DNA from: an uncultured Pseudoflavonifractor sp.
GTDB lineage: Bacteria > Bacillota > Clostridia > Oscillospirales > Oscillospiraceae
NCBI GenBank assembly: GCA_947383685.1
Contig: CANDEE010000080.1
Location: 1 to 5,922 of the forward strand
DNA length: 5,922 nt
Direction: 5' to 3'
Both the position numbers and the translations under genes were made by a program. Positions within the stretch are counted from its first letter, which is position 1. Each line of letters opens with the position of its first letter. The notes beneath the pieces are model-generated. The model saw only the letters and a program-made list of their open reading frames with translations, was not told the origin of the DNA and did not search any database. Positions 5,876 to 5,922 of the stretch are shown here, piece after piece.

Positions 5876-5922
5876 AGATCGGAAGAGCACACGTCTGAAC
5901 TCCAGTCACTACCGAGGATCTC
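5876..5922 (+). other. Illumina TruSeq-type sequencing adapter with 8-base index (non-biological contamination)
   Basis: From AGATCGGAAGAGC (5876-5888) through CTCCAGTCAC (5900-5909) the bases match the standard Illumina TruSeq index-read adapter without mismatch. TACCGAGG (5910-5917) occupies the index position, and ATCTC (5918-5922) begins the constant P7-side sequence that follows the index. The first base, A5876, may equally be the last base of a genomic ACA codon, so the junction is uncertain by one base. In the mraY frame it translates to DRKSTRLNSSH and then YRGS, a well-known artefact tail in sequence databases. It has no biological role and should be trimmed. Confidence 0.98.

Noticed and set aside
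5877..5922. Unusual Arg/Ser-rich C-terminus of MraY
   Set aside because: It is translated sequencing adapter, not a novel extension.

Overview
The window is a stretch of a bacterial dcw (division and cell wall) cluster, all genes on the + strand: the 3' part of rsmH, then ftsL, a class B penicillin-binding protein with two PASTA domains (SpoVD/FtsI type), murE, and the 5' part of mraY. The order rsmH-ftsL-PBP-murE-mraY is the Firmicutes arrangement. The G+C-rich composition, the DNPR motif of a meso-diaminopimelate MurE, PASTA domains on the PBP, and the SpoVD-type cysteine pair point to a diaminopimelate-type Clostridia member, plausibly a gut Oscillospiraceae-like lineage. That placement is inference from protein character, not a database match.

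Layout: 2-691 rsmH (N-terminus missing); 692-728 a short gap with a perfect 20-bp inverted repeat that overlaps the rsmH stop codon; 729-1265 ftsL; 1266-1389 a 124-nt gap with a 13-bp perfect-stem hairpin; 1390-3801 the PBP, probably from a GTG start; 3802-3860 a gap; 3861-5288 murE; 5289-5351 a gap; 5352 to about 5875 mraY, cut off. No gene-free stretch exceeds 300 bases. There are no tRNA, rRNA, CRISPR or mobile-element signals.

How the genes work together: RsmH methylates 16S rRNA. FtsL is a bitopic divisome protein that would act with the PBP, which cross-links peptidoglycan outside the membrane. MurE adds the third residue of the stem peptide in the cytoplasm. MraY transfers the finished phospho-MurNAc-pentapeptide to undecaprenyl phosphate to make lipid I. 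MurF is not between murE and mraY, so it must be encoded elsewhere or downstream.

The most important observation is technical. The last 47 bases (5876-5922) are not genomic: they are Illumina TruSeq-type adapter with an 8-base index (TACCGAGG), fused in frame to mraY so that translation ends in the known spurious peptide DRKSTRLNSSH. I found no convincing undescribed system. The best biological leads are the two intergenic dyads, a small hydrophobic antisense ORF at one of them, and a conserved candidate redox cysteine pair in the PBP.
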